A DNA stretch of 64,000 nucleotides. Source: Onchocerca volvulus (Eukaryota > Nematoda > Chromadorea > Rhabditida > Onchocercidae). The stretch is taken from positions 22,771,154 to 22,835,153 of the forward strand of contig HG738138.1 in NCBI GenBank assembly GCA_000499405.2, given 5' to 3'. Positions within the stretch are counted from its first letter, which is position 1. Every line of letters starts with the position of its first letter. Positions 40,701-55,700 of this stretch are shown here, one piece after another. The position numbers and the translations under genes are program-made. The notes beneath the pieces were generated by a model. It was not told where the DNA came from, searched no databases, and worked only from the letters and a program-made list of their open reading frames with translations.

Positions 40701-43700
40701 ATGCATGATTTTGGTTATGTAGGCCTTGAATTCCTGCACATTCATCCTGAAGATTCGGGTACTTACACGTGCAGAGCTAGCAATGCAGCTGGTGAAGCAA
40801 TTACCGAATTCTTCATTGAATGCAAACGTAAGTTTTATTGAAATTAGTTGTATCACATGGATGGGAATCAGCGTCATTTTGATTGATTTTCTTTTTAAAT
40901 GCAGCAATACAAAATGAGGTTTATTTCTTATTTCGAACAAAAATTTCCACATCAAAGAGTTAGCAACATGCTTATGATTGTATATTGCAGCACGAAGAAA
41001 TATCTATCTGGATACGCAGCATGCAGAATCATGGGCAAAAATACAAGAAATAGAGAATTATGAACCACCTCGCGAACCCTCACCTGAACTTTCGTTTCCA
41101 CCACCAACTTTTACTGTGCCTTTACAAGTAGGCCGTGTTATATTCAGCAAAACATGATTTTAGTTTGAATTCTTTTGATTATTTAAATAAATTTTATGAA
41201 AATATTGATGCTTGCAATGTTTTTCAGAATTTCGACGGTATCTTTGATGGTGAAAGTGTTAGATTAGAATGCAGACTGCAACCAGTTAATGATCCGACGC
41301 TAAAAGTATATTGGACCAAAAATGGGTTGCCACTACCGCAAGGTAAGTTACATACTTCGAAAGAAATGTAATTAATGACCGCTTAAAATTTGTGTTTATT
41401 TTGAAAGCGTTAAACAAATAAAATATTTTTGAAGAGCTAACATGAAAAAGATTATATTATGGATTTTCGACTTTTTATTTCTAAATGAAATTTTTATTTG
41501 AAAGAGATTTAGACAAATATGTTTAAAATTATGAAACTGCCTTAAAATTGATATTCAGGAGAAAAATTATTGGTAACGATTTGATTCATCTGAAACCTTT
41601 TTTTGTACCTTTTTTATTCGTCCGAATTTTCTTTTGCAATAAAATTAAGATATATTTTCAGGAAGTCGTTTCATGCCGGCACGTAATTTGGATTATGTGA
41701 CATTGGATTTATTAGCTGTCTATGGTGAAGATTCCGGGATGTATTCATGTCGAGCAGTTAGCGAATTTGGAGAAGCAACAACTTCATGCGTCGTTACATG
41801 CCAGCGTTAGTTTTTTGTTTTATTGATTTTTTTTTCATTGGATCCGTATTTGGAATGCACTGAAAAATTTATATTTAGCTACGAAATCACTACTTTTGGA
41901 TACTCAGCATCAAGAATCTTGGAATCAAATTCAAGATATAGAAAATCGTCGACCTCAAGAACCAATTTATTTCGAACCAGAAAAAATACCACCACGATTT
42001 GTGGTAGCTCTGCCTGAACAAATTGGTGAATTTAATGAAGGCGAACCCATTCATCTAGAAGGGCAGGTTAGTTTCATGTTAGCGAAAATTTAATATGACA
42101 TTTATTCTCATTGAAAGTGGTGGATTTCCACTGATGAAATTAATTTGGAATAAAAGGCTAGGTTTTGTTGATATTTTTTTTTATTGGTAAATGATATTTT
42201 TTCTTGCCTGACGTTTAAATCAACCTGTTTAAATTTCAATTAAATGTTTCGATGATTATTTCATCAATCATTTTTTGAAACAGAAATGCAACTGATATCG
42301 TTAGGAACGAGCGTTTTCAACAGTCAAATCGATTCTGAACAATAAATTTTAATTATTTTTGAGCTTACGATATTTCAGATAGAACCTACGAACGACAATG
42401 AACTCACGGTAGAATGGTATCAAAATGGACAACCACTCATAAATGGACATCGTTTCCGGAAAACACACGATTTCGGATATGTTTCATTGGATATTCTCTA
42501 TGCTTTCCCTGAAGATAGTGGGGAATGGACATGCGTAGCAAGTAATAGTTTAGGTGAGGTTTTTTTCTTTCTGCTGTTTATTAAATAATCTTCAAGATTT
42601 AATAACTTGATTTAAAAGTCTTTATTTAAAGTTTTCTAAGAGGTATCTACATTTTCTCATTGGTGATTATTATTTAAACCAATAGAATATATTTAGCTTG
42701 CTCATATACAAGAAATTTCAATTATAGGAAATGCGCAGTCAACAGCAGTATTCAATATAATCGGTAAGCAAATAATCAATAGTGAAAGCCAGCATCCAGA
42801 AAGTTTACAGAGAATTCGTGAAATCGAAGCACCAAAAGAATCAGTACCGGAAGCACCAGAATTAAAACCCTTACCACCGCAGTTTATACAGCCATTAGAA
42901 GTCATTGAAAGAATCGAGGGTCAGCCCGCACACTTTGAAGCAAGGTACTGCTTTTTATAACATCAGTTCATCAAATTTAAGAGTAAAATAAAACTTCCAG
43001 AATTCTAATTACATAAAAGATTTTCAGCTTTATTCTGCTATTTTCTACTAAAAGATTCGCATTTCTTTTTTGTCATTCAGAATAGAATTTCAATTTCAGC
43101 ATGTATTCTGGATAATCATAAATTTCTGTATAAGACAAATCTGTTTTTAATATTGTTTTATCTTAGTCATTGCTCATAAAAATTTCCCAATCGCTCTCTA
43201 TTCTAGAGTAACACCAATCAGCGATCCAAAGATGAAAATACAGTGGTTTAAAGATGGTCTTCCTCTATTGAACAGTAATCGGTTCCATCACACATTTGAT
43301 TTCGGATTCATCGGATTCGATATTTCATACACTGTTCCGGAAGATGCCGGTGTATATACGCTTGTAGCAACAAATGAACAAGGAGAGGATCAAGTAGAAG
43401 GACAGCTTTCTGTTGAGACCAGATCAGGTTCGAGATGAAATTTTTGCAAAATATTTTTAAAAAATCGAAATATATATATATTTTAATATTGGAGAGATAC
43501 AAAGAATTCGAAATTTTTGGACTAAGATGGAAATTGAATTATATTCAGCTATTGTTGGTGACACGCAACATGAGAATAGTTGGCAAAAGATCCAGATATT
43601 AGAGCAGCCGAAAAAGAGGCCTGAAGAGGCTCCAGAATCTGAGCATGGGCCACCTCATTTCACTCGACAATTAAACTCCAATGAAAATCTTATCGAGGGA

Positions 43701-46700
43701 CAACCAGCACACTTTGAAGCACAATATGAACCAATTAATGATCCACAACTGGCAATTTTGTGGTAAGTTTGTAAGTGGAATATGAGATTTTAAAAGTACT
43801 GTCAAGGGCAACTGATATGAAGTAATTTTACTTTTCCTAAACGTTTCATATTTAACTTTTTGTTGTGTTTATCTTTATCTTTATTTGTTTATCTTTATCA
43901 TTAGCAGAAATCCATAAGAATCCTAACACCCAAATCCCAAATGATGTATGGGTAGGATGATTGTAACTAAAAGAAAATTACTTATTTTTTGCATTTTATT
44001 GGTTAGTTTTTGTGTTTTAGTAGCTTCCCCCAATTCATTGCTGAGTTTTTTTGCATTTTGAATTTAATTATGAAAAATTTTTAACCATTTTGTAGGTTTC
44101 ATAATGGTCGTCCGCTAGCTACTGGTAGTCGAATTTCGATGAGAAACGAATTTGGTTTGGTAACCCTCGACATACATTATGTTTTGCCAGAAGATATTGG
44201 TGAATTCCGTTGTCTGGCAAGGAATGCAGTGGGTGAAGACCAAACATCGGGTAATTTGCAATGTCAGAGTCGGGCAAGTATACTTGCTGAAGTACAACAT
44301 CCAGAAAGTTGGAAACGAATTCAAGTAGGTATTCCAAATAAGTAATTGCTTAGAGTGAAGAATTCTGAATATCATTTAACATCATACAGTGGGAAAATTT
44401 TAGGAAATTGAAGCACCTAAAGCTGTTCCAACTGCTCCAGAACCAACAGTTTATGCAAAACCAATGTTCACACAACCCTTAAAAAGTATAGCTGATATAC
44501 CGGAAGGTGGTACTGTTCTTTTAGGAGCAAGAGTTATACCTGTTAATGATCCCAAATTACAGATTCAATGGTGAACTTTTGTTTTTTTAAAATTTTGTAC
44601 TATTTGTAAAATAATGTTTTAATCTTTATGAATTAGCTGATAAAAAACGAAAAGGTAAGCAGAAGTGAACGATTCATTTAACCGTAAATTCCTTTTCAAA
44701 TCTTATTCAAAGAAATCGAAGATTTTCAGATTTCAAGTTTAAATAAATCTTTAGGTTCCATAATGATGCTCCACTGCAACAGAGTAGTTGGCACACAATG
44801 ACCAATGATTTTGGATGTGTCACTTTACGTATCTCATCCGTTTATCCACATCACTCCGGCGTTTACTCATGCAAAGCAGTAAACGAACAAGGAGCAGCTG
44901 TAACAAGTGCAAATGTCTCTGTCTTGGGTATTTGCTTTGAGTTCGTGCTTAAGACTAAAAATGAGATGAAAGTCTTTTGTTTCATAAAAACTGTGGGTAA
45001 TCTATTCATTTAAATCCGGAATCTTCATTCCAGGTGCGGATAGTTTGTTGATAGACACGCAGCATCCAGATTCCTTGAAAAGGATTCAAGAATTAGAATC
45101 GATCGATAAGAATATCCGCTTGGAGGTACCTGAACCAGAGTTCGGTAAACCAAATTGGATAAAAGCCTTTGACAACATTGATAACTTACAAGAGGGTGAA
45201 ATTGTGCAATTAATTGGTTATGTGGAACCAGTTGGTGATCCTGATTTGAAGATCGAATGGTATCTAAATGGCGCTCCCTTGAAGAATTGTAAATTTTTTC
45301 AGATTTGCTTAATGTTTTGTGCTGACCTTTTTTTAGTTTTTTTGAAAGACTAAAACTTTTTCTGAATCTTAAAGAAACGAAATTGAAGAATTTAAAGTAT
45401 TCGTTATTTTCCATCTTTTTCAGTCTTTTAGCAATTCATTATCTTTTTTTATTATATTTTCAAAATTCAAGCAAATCGATATCGTCATGAAAATGATTTT
45501 GGAAATATCATGCTGACAATAGTTCATGTGCTTCCGGAAGATTCTGGAGTATACACATGCAAAGCTGTGAACAAACAGGGTGAAGCTGCTACTAGTGCTA
45601 CAGTGAAAGTTGCTGGTTAATTTTAAACGTCATCTTAAAATATTATTCTTTTCGAAATCAATAATATTTTTTATTAAAGTTTATTATAAATGCAATTAAT
45701 CTTATTTCATTGTTGTAAGAACAATAAAGAACAAGTCATTTATTTTCAGGTTATGAATCCATCGTTCGTGATACTCAGCATCCAGTATCTTGGGAAAAGA
45801 TCCAAATTCTTGAAACACCGGCAGTAATTGAAGAAGTTGAGGAAGTGATAGAAAAAGAGAAACCACGCTTTCTCACACAACTTGAATCGGTAACTGATAT
45901 TCCCGAAGGTGCTATCGTGCATCTGGAAGCAACATTTCAGCCTGCTCGTGATCCTGATCTTAAGGTTTCGTTTTATTTTTGTACAATGTGAAGTCAGAAA
46001 GCTAGCTAAATATATGCTCAATCCCCTGAAATTTTACCATTAATTGGCTAAATTTGCATATCATTCTGATTTGCGAAAAAATTTGTGCAGCAACTAAAAC
46101 TTAGATTCACTGCGACAAATTTCTATTAGTTAATGAACATTATTGAATCGTTTTGACAAATTTCAATAAATTTCGATATTTTTGAAGGTAGTATGGCTAC
46201 ACAATGGGCAGCCGCTTGGTGCCAGTCAACTAGTAAAAACAAGAAGCGAATTAGGTTGGGCAGCCCTAGATATTAGTGGTGTTAATCTTGATCATAATGG
46301 TGTCTACACACTTAAAATTATAAACAGTGAAGGGGAAGCAGCTTCATCTGCATCTATTAAGGTTATTTTCAAAATCCAATTCTAATAATCGTAAGATTTA
46401 TTTGAAATCCATTTATTCTATAATTTGTTTATCCATCAGTTGCATATTGTTTAAGACCTTGATTATTTTGTTTCCTGCATCGTGTTTCAAGTGCAAATTG
46501 TTATTATGAATAAATATATAATTTTAGGTCGCTGGTATTGGGGACATTTTGCTGGAGACTGCACATGAGGAATCTTGGCGTAGAATCCAGGAAATTGAAG
46601 CGCCAAAGGAAAAGACACCTGGTAAGCAAAATTGTTTGTATTATAAGTTTTATCTGGTTTTTAGAATTTCACACAGGCAGTCTTGAACTTTTTTTAATAT

Positions 46701-49700
46701 AAGATTCATGGGTCTTCTTTTTTGCATTAAATATGATTGACTTGGAGATTTAACTTTTACATGTCTCAAAATTTTTGTGAATAACCAGTTTTCAGTTATT
46801 AATTGTATCTCATTTCATTTGTTAGTGATTTGTTGCATTGCAGAACCACCACCGCCAGTTTATGATGCTCCATCAATTCGCGAACAAATTTCGGATGTTG
46901 AATGTGGCGAAGGCGAACCAGCGCATTTTGAGGCGGTCATCATACCAAGTAATGATCCCAATTTGCAAGTTACTTGGTTTCGCAATGGGCAACCACTGGC
47001 ACATGGCTCGAAATATGCAATTTCACGGGACTTCGGTTTTTGTACTTTGGATATCGAATATGCATATCCTGAAGATCAAGTAAGACTGATATCTTGGTGA
47101 TCAAATATGATCCATTTTCACACCAAAGGCGATAGAAATAAGAAACGGAACATAGCTAATTACCGCTGCAGAAAAAGCATCATTTGTTGTTCTGTTAAGC
47201 TTAATTTGAATCTTTGGAAGTACAAATTAATTTCTGTCAAATTCATCATTTCTATGCTTCATTTTTTTTTTTTCAAAATTTAGGGCGTATATCAATTACG
47301 TTTAACAAACGAAAATGGTGAGGCCGTTTCTAGTGCTACACTGAAATGTCATCCGAAAGAGGCAATATATGGCGATACTCAGCATATGGAATCATGGAAA
47401 CGAATTCAGGTTGTTCAGTAAACAATGTTCTATTTTTTCTGAGTTTCAGTTTTCCATAATAAACTACTAAACGTATGTTATGAGGATATTCTGAATTCAG
47501 GAACTAGAAGCACCGAAAGCACCGATGCCTGAAATTCCGCCACCTCCTAAAACATCACCTCGATTTCTTACACATATCCAAAATCCTGGCGATCTATACG
47601 AAGGACAACCAGCACATTTTGAAGCTACCATAGAACCAATAGATGATCCTGATCTTATAATACAGTGGTGAGTATCTCTTGAAATGGATGACAGTTTTAT
47701 TTTTTCGGAAACTTATAAATAATCTGATACGAATATTTGATCTTTCCGAAAATTTTTTATTACTTATGGAATTTTTGATGAATATATATTTATTTATTTT
47801 CCTTATTTAGGTTCTTGAATGGAAATCCAATATCGGCAAGCTCAAGAGTAAAAATGATCAATGATTTCGGCTGGATTATCATGGACATTAGTGCGACAAC
47901 ATCACGAGACAGTGGTGAATGGACATGCGTCGTGTCGAATGAAGCTGGTGAAGCAAAAAGTTCCGCATATCTTAATGTTTCGAGCAAAGAAAGCATCATT
48001 TTTGATTCGATGCAACCTCAAAGTCTTGAAAGAATTATGGAAATTGAAGCTGAAAAACCAGTTCCTGACGAGACTCCACCGAAAGTTAGTTTTAGAGACC
48101 AGTTAATAATCAATAAATCGTTCATTAAAAAAGTTATAAATTCAAGGAAGAATGGGAATTTTTAGTATCCATTTTGTGAAAATATAATCATGAAAGACAG
48201 TCATGGCAGAGTTGGAAGCTCCCAATTATGATTTAATTAATTATGGATTCATTGATTTCAAACAAGCAGTCTTCTAGGATTCTTTATTTTCAGATCTTCG
48301 ATCCACCACAAATTACTGTTCATCTACAGAAGCCAGTAGATCTTACGGAGGGTGACAGTACTCACTTAGAAGCTCGATTTACACCGATTGATGATCCGAG
48401 TTTGAAAGTAGAATGGTTCCGTGATGCTAAACCTTTGTTTCATGCAAATCGATATAAGATGGTTCAAGATTTTGGCTTTGCAATACTTGATATCTTGCAT
48501 CTCTTTGCACAGGTTTTATTTTCCGGAGTTTTTTCAAGTCCTTCATCAAAAAATATAGATATTTAACATTCAGATTTTAAAATGTGTAAACTAGCGAAAT
48601 GGATTTGAATTCCATTTCGTTTCGCAATTTAAATTCGTTTCTAACTTGCAAACTTGAAGCTTGACTTTCAACTGCTGTCTTCAAATCTTTTTTTTTTTTT
48701 TTTAAATTAAGAATTACATTTCTATCATCTGCCTTATATAAAGCGATTAACTTTTAAAACTAATGGAATATAAGCTATGTAATTTGAGAATAGTTTCTAG
48801 TGTTGTTCCAGGATGCGGGCGAGTACACCGTGAAAGTTACTAATTCCGTCGGAGAAGCGAGCTCATCAACTGTTTTAGAAATTGCATCAAAAGAGACTCT
48901 TTTGCTGCAACCTCAGGTAATCCAGAGATCTTGTTATGAAATAGAAGCAAAACAATCTTCAGAAATTTGCATCAAATTTACTATGATTAAAGGCCGAATA
49001 ACTTCTTTATCGAATTATAAAGATATAAAAATGAAAGTTTACAAAAATCGTTCCACTTATCATGCGAAGTATGTTAATATTGACACAGCAAACTTTTTAT
49101 TGAATTCTACTTCCACAAGGGACTTGTAACTATTGATATAATATTTGCAATCTAACAAATACTGCTTATATTCAGTGCATACTGGATATCATAAATATTC
49201 TTTGAATAGTACAAATATCGTTTTTTATTAACTTATGACGACTTTATTTGTTACATACAAATTTTTTCATGCAGGATGAGGATAAAGCAAAAGCAATTGA
49301 ACGACTTGAATATAATCTGCATTTGAAACCAGAAGAGAAAGCTGTAGAAGAGCAGAAAACTGTTCCAGTATTTATCGAACCTCTTTCGGCTCCTGTAACT
49401 TGTGAGGAAGGGGATCGCATTCATTTCACTGCCCGATATGAACCATTGAATGATAATCAGTTGCAGGTTACTTTTACGCTTCAGTTATATTTCAGATCTT
49501 CATTTTAAAAATTTTTCCATTCCTGTCTAATAGAACTGAAAATATATGGAGTATAACGATGCACGTCTTTATATAAGATTTCTATATATTACTGTTTATT
49601 GAATACTTTTCTGATTTGGCCTGATTCAAAACTGTTTTTTCAGATCCAGTGGTATCTGGATGGAAAGCCACTGAAAACGGGAAGCCGTGTTAAAACAATC

Positions 49701-52700
49701 AATGATTTCGGTTTTGTTGTCCTGGAAATATCACCATCATATCCGGAAGATTCGGGTGAATATACATGCCGTGCCATTAACAAGGTTGAAATATTTTTGA
49801 TCTGCAAACTCTTGTTCAACTATGTAGATTCTCGACTGCTGGTATCAAGTCCTTAAATGTTGAAAATTTTAGGTTGGTGAAGCGGTAACTAGCACACAGC
49901 TAAAATGTAATCCAAAGCAGAAAATCATCACCAAGTCGCAGCTTCCAGATAGTATGTCTGGCGCTTATAAGAGAATCATTGATATTGAAGCGCCAAAGCT
50001 ACCGGCTCCTGAGAAGTCTGAATTTGATTATGAAGCACCGAGGTTCTTGACTCAGTTACAGGTTTGAATTTTTTTTCTTTAAATTGTGTTTTGAACTGAA
50101 TATCAAATTAGAAAGTTGTCGAAGAATCCAAATCCAAAAATGCTTTTTTTGGTTCTTCGTAGTTGAGAATTTTTTCATTTCTGATATACTTGTTTGCTTT
50201 CTAAAATTGATAATTTCAGTCACTGACGAACTTATCAGAAGGACAGTTAGCGCATTTGGAGGCACGAGTGGAACCAGTAGGTGATCCGAACTTAAGCATT
50301 GAATGGTTCCACAACGGACAACCCGTTGGACATACAGCTCGCATGAAAACAATCCACGATTTTGGTTTTGTGGTTCTAGAATTGATTCCTGTAGAGCCGC
50401 AAGATTCAGGGAACTGGGTATGTCGTGCAAGCAATAAAAAAGGACAAGCAGAAACATCATGTGATATGGAGGTAAATCTAAAATTACGATATCTATTAGA
50501 TGTCGCAATATATGGTGGCATAGTGATGTTGCCATCATTCATGAATGTTTGAACTGATGATATCTTCATCTCCTAGGAAAAACGGAATCTGAATAAGTTT
50601 CAAAGAAATGAATTTTTTTTATACAAGTGAATAATCAGCAATTTTCAGGTCAAAAGTATGGGCGGTATCATTTGCGATTGGCAAAGTACTGCTGAAGGTA
50701 AAGATCGTATTGAAAAGCTGGAAGAATATATCCATCGGCCAAGAGATGAATTAGATGAGCTAGTCAGAGAGTTTGATGCACCGTACTTTACCCAAAACCT
50801 CATTGATCTTGGTCAGGTAAAGAAATTAATGTAATACTGTTACATATTGCAATTTAAATTGCAAAATTGTTATATTATCAATAGCAAAAAAAGTTGTTTT
50901 TTTTCGGAAACTTCTCAACAAGAAGTGATGGATCCTAATGAATTTCTCAATATAAACCATGTTTTAGAGCCTGAGCTACATCAAGAATTTAATTTTACAT
51001 CATGTTCAGACTGTTTTGTGTAATACGATTGTTTCACTTCTTCAAAAAAGAAAATCTCAGTTCAAAGTTTATTTTTTAACAATTTCAAAACTAGTTTTGA
51101 AAATTTGTCAGATGTTCTGCATAGGTAATTGCAGATGAATGAAGCGGAAGCAACGGCTTTTACTTGTGTGTTGCAACCAATTGGTGACCCATCACTTCAA
51201 ATCGAATGGCTTCATAATGGACATGCTATACCATATTCAAATAGAATATATATGTCAAATGATTTTGGTGTCGCTACACTGCTGATTAAACATCTAATTA
51301 CTGAAGATAGCGGGGAATATAAGTATAAATTTTGCCGTTTATTTTTAAAACCAGTCAACCGATGAACCATGCTAGCATTTCTGAAATTTTATCCCAAGTT
51401 CATTTACTTATTAAATGCGGTACTTTTCTAATGTTTTTCCAACATAAAATAGTAATATAGATTAACTTGCCTATTCATTCACTTTTAATTATTTGGACTT
51501 TGAAAGAGTAATTTTATGAATCGATATTTAGATTTTCTGTTGGTTTCAGTATTTTATCCTTGTTCCGTTTTGTCCAAGAATCCCAAAAAATTAGAATTTT
51601 TCAGATGTATAGCTTATAATTCTAAAGGAAAAGCGGAAACTGTTGGTCATGTTGAAGTTGCATCCATCATCCAGATCGATGCACCACAAATAGTTCAACC
51701 TCTAGTTGAAAACATTGATGGAATTGAGGTATTGTTTCTTTGTTGAACAAACGAATGTTTTTAAAGATCTGTGCTGAAAGATGATAATGACGATCCAGTA
51801 AACAATGAAACCATTCGGAGAAAAAATCTAGTTCATTGTAGCAAGGCGATTCTGTTCACATGGAATGTCGTGTGTCACCAATAAATGATTCGAAATTGAC
51901 GGTTAACTGGTTAAAAGATGGCAAATCACTTACGGAAGCTTCACGTTTCAAACCATCATGCGAATTTGGTTTCATAACGTTGGATATTTTGTATGCTCTT
52001 CCAGAAGACAGTGGCGATTATGAATGTGTTGTCGTGAACGATAAAGGCGAAGCATCTACTAGAACTCATGTTACGGTATAGTGGTTTCTAAAATGTTATG
52101 ATTTTTTATATTTAAATTTTTTCAGCAGAACCTTATGATTTTACTATACTTGAAAAAGTGTTCATTTTGTTTTTTCAACCTTTCAAAAATTCAATTGTCG
52201 TAGGCGGATAAAATCGGATTGATTTTTGACTTGAGTTCAGGTCCTTTCAAAACCGAGTGTAGAATTTGCGCCGCAAGCTCCTGGTGCTAATATGGAAAAT
52301 CTCGAGAATCATTTACGTCAACATACCCGTGTTGCATTAGCACTCAGCAAGGATGATGCTTATAGTGAGGCTTCAAAACGACCACCTGAGTTTAAAACTG
52401 AATTGACGAATATTGGTGTTGAAGAGAGTGATTATTGTCGTTTCGAAACACAAATTGCGCCGATTAATGACCCATATATGAAAATAGAGTGGTTTAAAGA
52501 TGGGAAACCCGTTTTAATTGGTAATTTTGCTTTGTTTTTAAATAAACTCTATTCTGACTGTTTCTAAGTTATTGCGTTCTCTTTAAGAATGAATTTCCAC
52601 TAAACGACATTTAGAATTTTGAAAAATGCGAAGCCAAAATAGGTAATCAAGATTTCATATTTTTCATTAATTTTGGTGCTTATTTTATCTTTCAAAGTTC

Positions 52701-55700
52701 CGAAGTTAACGATCATTTAAACGTATCTTTTTTCTTTGGTCTTTGGATAAAAAACTATTGTAGGACATCGATTCCGTTCAGTGTTAGATTTTGGATTCGC
52801 ATGCTTAGATGTCCTTTATGCATTACCCGATGACACTGGTGAATATACCTGTGTTGCTACGAATCCTTATGGAAAAGCAACAACATCAGCGAAATTGGCT
52901 TGCTCAGGTTCTAAACATATTATCACCGAAAGCCAACTTCCGCAGGGTGTTCTAGTTTCTGATGTCAAGAAGCTCGGTGATCAGCCATATTGGTTTGTTT
53001 GTTTGTTCTTTTTCAAATATTTGAGTTCACTGCTATATTTCTAGTTTTTATTTAAGACCTGCGAAAAATGCTAGTAATTTTTAGATAGAATAATATTGGC
53101 AATAACTCATTTTATATCATAGTAAGCTTTTAACCTACTCTAACATCTCCAACATTGTTAGATGCTTACTTGTGATTTATGATGAACTTTCAATGTTCTG
53201 AACTTTTTCTTTTGTGCAATAAAATGTTAAAGCAATTTACATCTTAAATTTTATCATTCATCATAAAATAGTGCTCATCACTGATGAGTCGGTAATTGTC
53301 CATTTCTTTATAATGATTTTCTAAGGTCTGAACAAATCAGTGAACAACCGCGTGAGAAACAGGCACCGAGATTTACAATCAAACCTATGAATATACAAGC
53401 GATAGAAAATGAACCTGCCAGATTTGAGTGCGCAGTAATCGGTAATCCGAAACCGAAAGTTATTTGGTATATAAATGGAAACCAAGCCATACATGTAATC
53501 TATATTTTGTTGCAAAACTAAATCCTTTTCGAAATTTTTATATTCTCACGCTTTATTCATAAAGATTGATTTAATATATGTCTTTATAAGTTTGCCAGAT
53601 AATATTCCAGTCATTTTGTTACTTTGCGCGTTTTAAAAATCTACTTACGAAAATTAATTCGGAAATTCTGCTTTAATTTTCCCTATTTCTACCTTTACAG
53701 CAAATTATTTTTCTTTTTTTTGTCATACTTAAAATTTACATTTCTCCAATTTTGTTAAAATTGCCTCGGATATATTTTTTGAGGGAAATGCCGGTCATTT
53801 AAAAGAAATTTGTTTTCAGGGGAGTAGATATAAGCTACATTATGATGGGATTTACTATTTGACAATTTCAAAAACGAAAATATCAGATGCTGGTGAAGTA
53901 AGCTTTCCAATTTTCTCTTTTTTAAGTGATTGATTCACTTCTATGCGAAAAGTTTAATTTGTTGCTAGAAGAATAGAAGTGAAGCCAGAACATTTTTAGA
54001 TTGTTGCAATCGCGAAGAATTCGGAAGGTGAAGTACTTGCTTCCGCAATGCTAGACGTTTATCAAACTAAGGACTTTCGACATGTCAAATTAAAGCCGAC
54101 ATCTTTCAAGACTGTAGATGAATTACACGAGAGGGAAATCAAATGGCAAAAGGTTACAGTCATATTAAACTTATTTTATCAGTAGATTTCTACCTCAAAT
54201 ATTATGAAGAAGCATTTATTTACCTGTCACATATGAAATAAAAAAAATCTTATTTAAAGTTTTTAAATTTGCAGGAAACTCTGGGCTCTCTTGGGGAAGC
54301 ATTTAAAAATGTCCCAAAAGCTGATCAGCAAAAACTGATGAGAGTTGAAAGATCGAAGACACCTACTGAGCCACTTGAAAGTGCAGAACTTATCGAGAAG
54401 TTTACCAGGCCTAAAAACGAACAATTCTACAATCAACTTACTTATGTAAATTTTCGATATCTGCTGGATTTATTTAAACCTACAAATTTAAGATTTTTGC
54501 TCATCTTACGTAGTTTTCCCAAGTTTTACAAGAACTGGATTTTGACGAACTGACTTCGTTCATCACAACAATGCAGTTCATCGCCTGGAAAAGTTGAACC
54601 ATTAATCGGAAAAACTGGATTGAATATAACCTTTTGAAAGTTTGCATCGTTTTTTTTTTTTTTATTACCGATGTACAGTTAATAGTACTGTAAGTTGCAT
54701 CACTAATTAACCAAGAAATCTATGATCGCTTTTTGCAAATGTTGGTTTCTTCTACTAAGTATTTGATGACAAATGTGAAAATTTTTTATAGATCGAGACA
54801 ACTCGTCCAACTTTTGAAAGCATGAAGCTGGAAGACATAGCTTTGAAACCTGGGCACATCGAGAAGTATGAGCCAACAAAAGAAAAGATGGAGCGAGTAG
54901 AATTAAGAGCTGCTCCTAAAGTGGAAAAAGAAGCAGCACTTGCGGGTGCTAGTGTAGCGAAACCGCAGTGGGCAGTAGAAAAAAAACTTGGGAACGTTGA
55001 GTCACGGTTTGATTTTGATGTAGTTGAACAAAGTTCAAATTACTTGACCGAAATTTTAACCCCCCAATTCAGTTAATTTATAGTTGTAGATTTGAAAAGA
55101 AATAGTATGACCAGAATAAAATTAATTTCTTTAAAAGGTTCATGCATAAAATTTGCTTTTCTAACTTTGAATTATATAGAAGCAATTCAATTGTATCATC
55201 ATTGAAGATGGTTCCCAGAAGAACATTTGAGTATCGGTCACATTAAGATAAAGCGAGTAATATCGGCGATAGTGGTTGTAAAATATTTTTTAGATGAATT
55301 CAATAGGATATTCATGAGGATGGAGAGGATGATTAAGAGTCATTGCTTAATAATATGAAAAGTGAAGTTTTAAATCTCATGAGACATAGTAGAACCGATT
55401 AGCACCGATTATTCACTAATGAACTTTATGGAGAATATTCGATATCATTGAAATGTTGAAGATTCCGTCGGCTACCTGAACAGGAAAAAGAGATAGTAAT
55501 ACCGGCTCGTGACCAAGTCAAATTTAAATTGGCGAAACCAAAGCCAGCGACTGAGCTGCCTTCCGCGCAACATGTGGAAATTCAAAAGGAAAAAGCAAAA
55601 TTAGCATCTGTGAAACAAGGACCGGAGATCCCTAAAGAGGTATAAATTTTATTGTATTAAATTTCAAATTAAATTTTTAGTAAAGCAATTTATTTGCATT

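Noticed and set aside
45025..45414. 129-residue antisense frame across kettin exon 53
   Set aside because: It overlaps a clear kettin Ig domain on the + strand; a shadow frame.
48812..49129. Read-through of kettin exon 63 as a long exon
   Set aside because: The frame after 48916 loses all Ig or linker character, while splicing at CAG|GTAATC to 49275 restores the linker and the next Ig.
50056..50569. Antisense frames of 160 and 117 residues opposite kettin exon 67
   Set aside because: The + strand carries an unmistakable Ig domain with linker; the antisense peptides have no recognisable motif.
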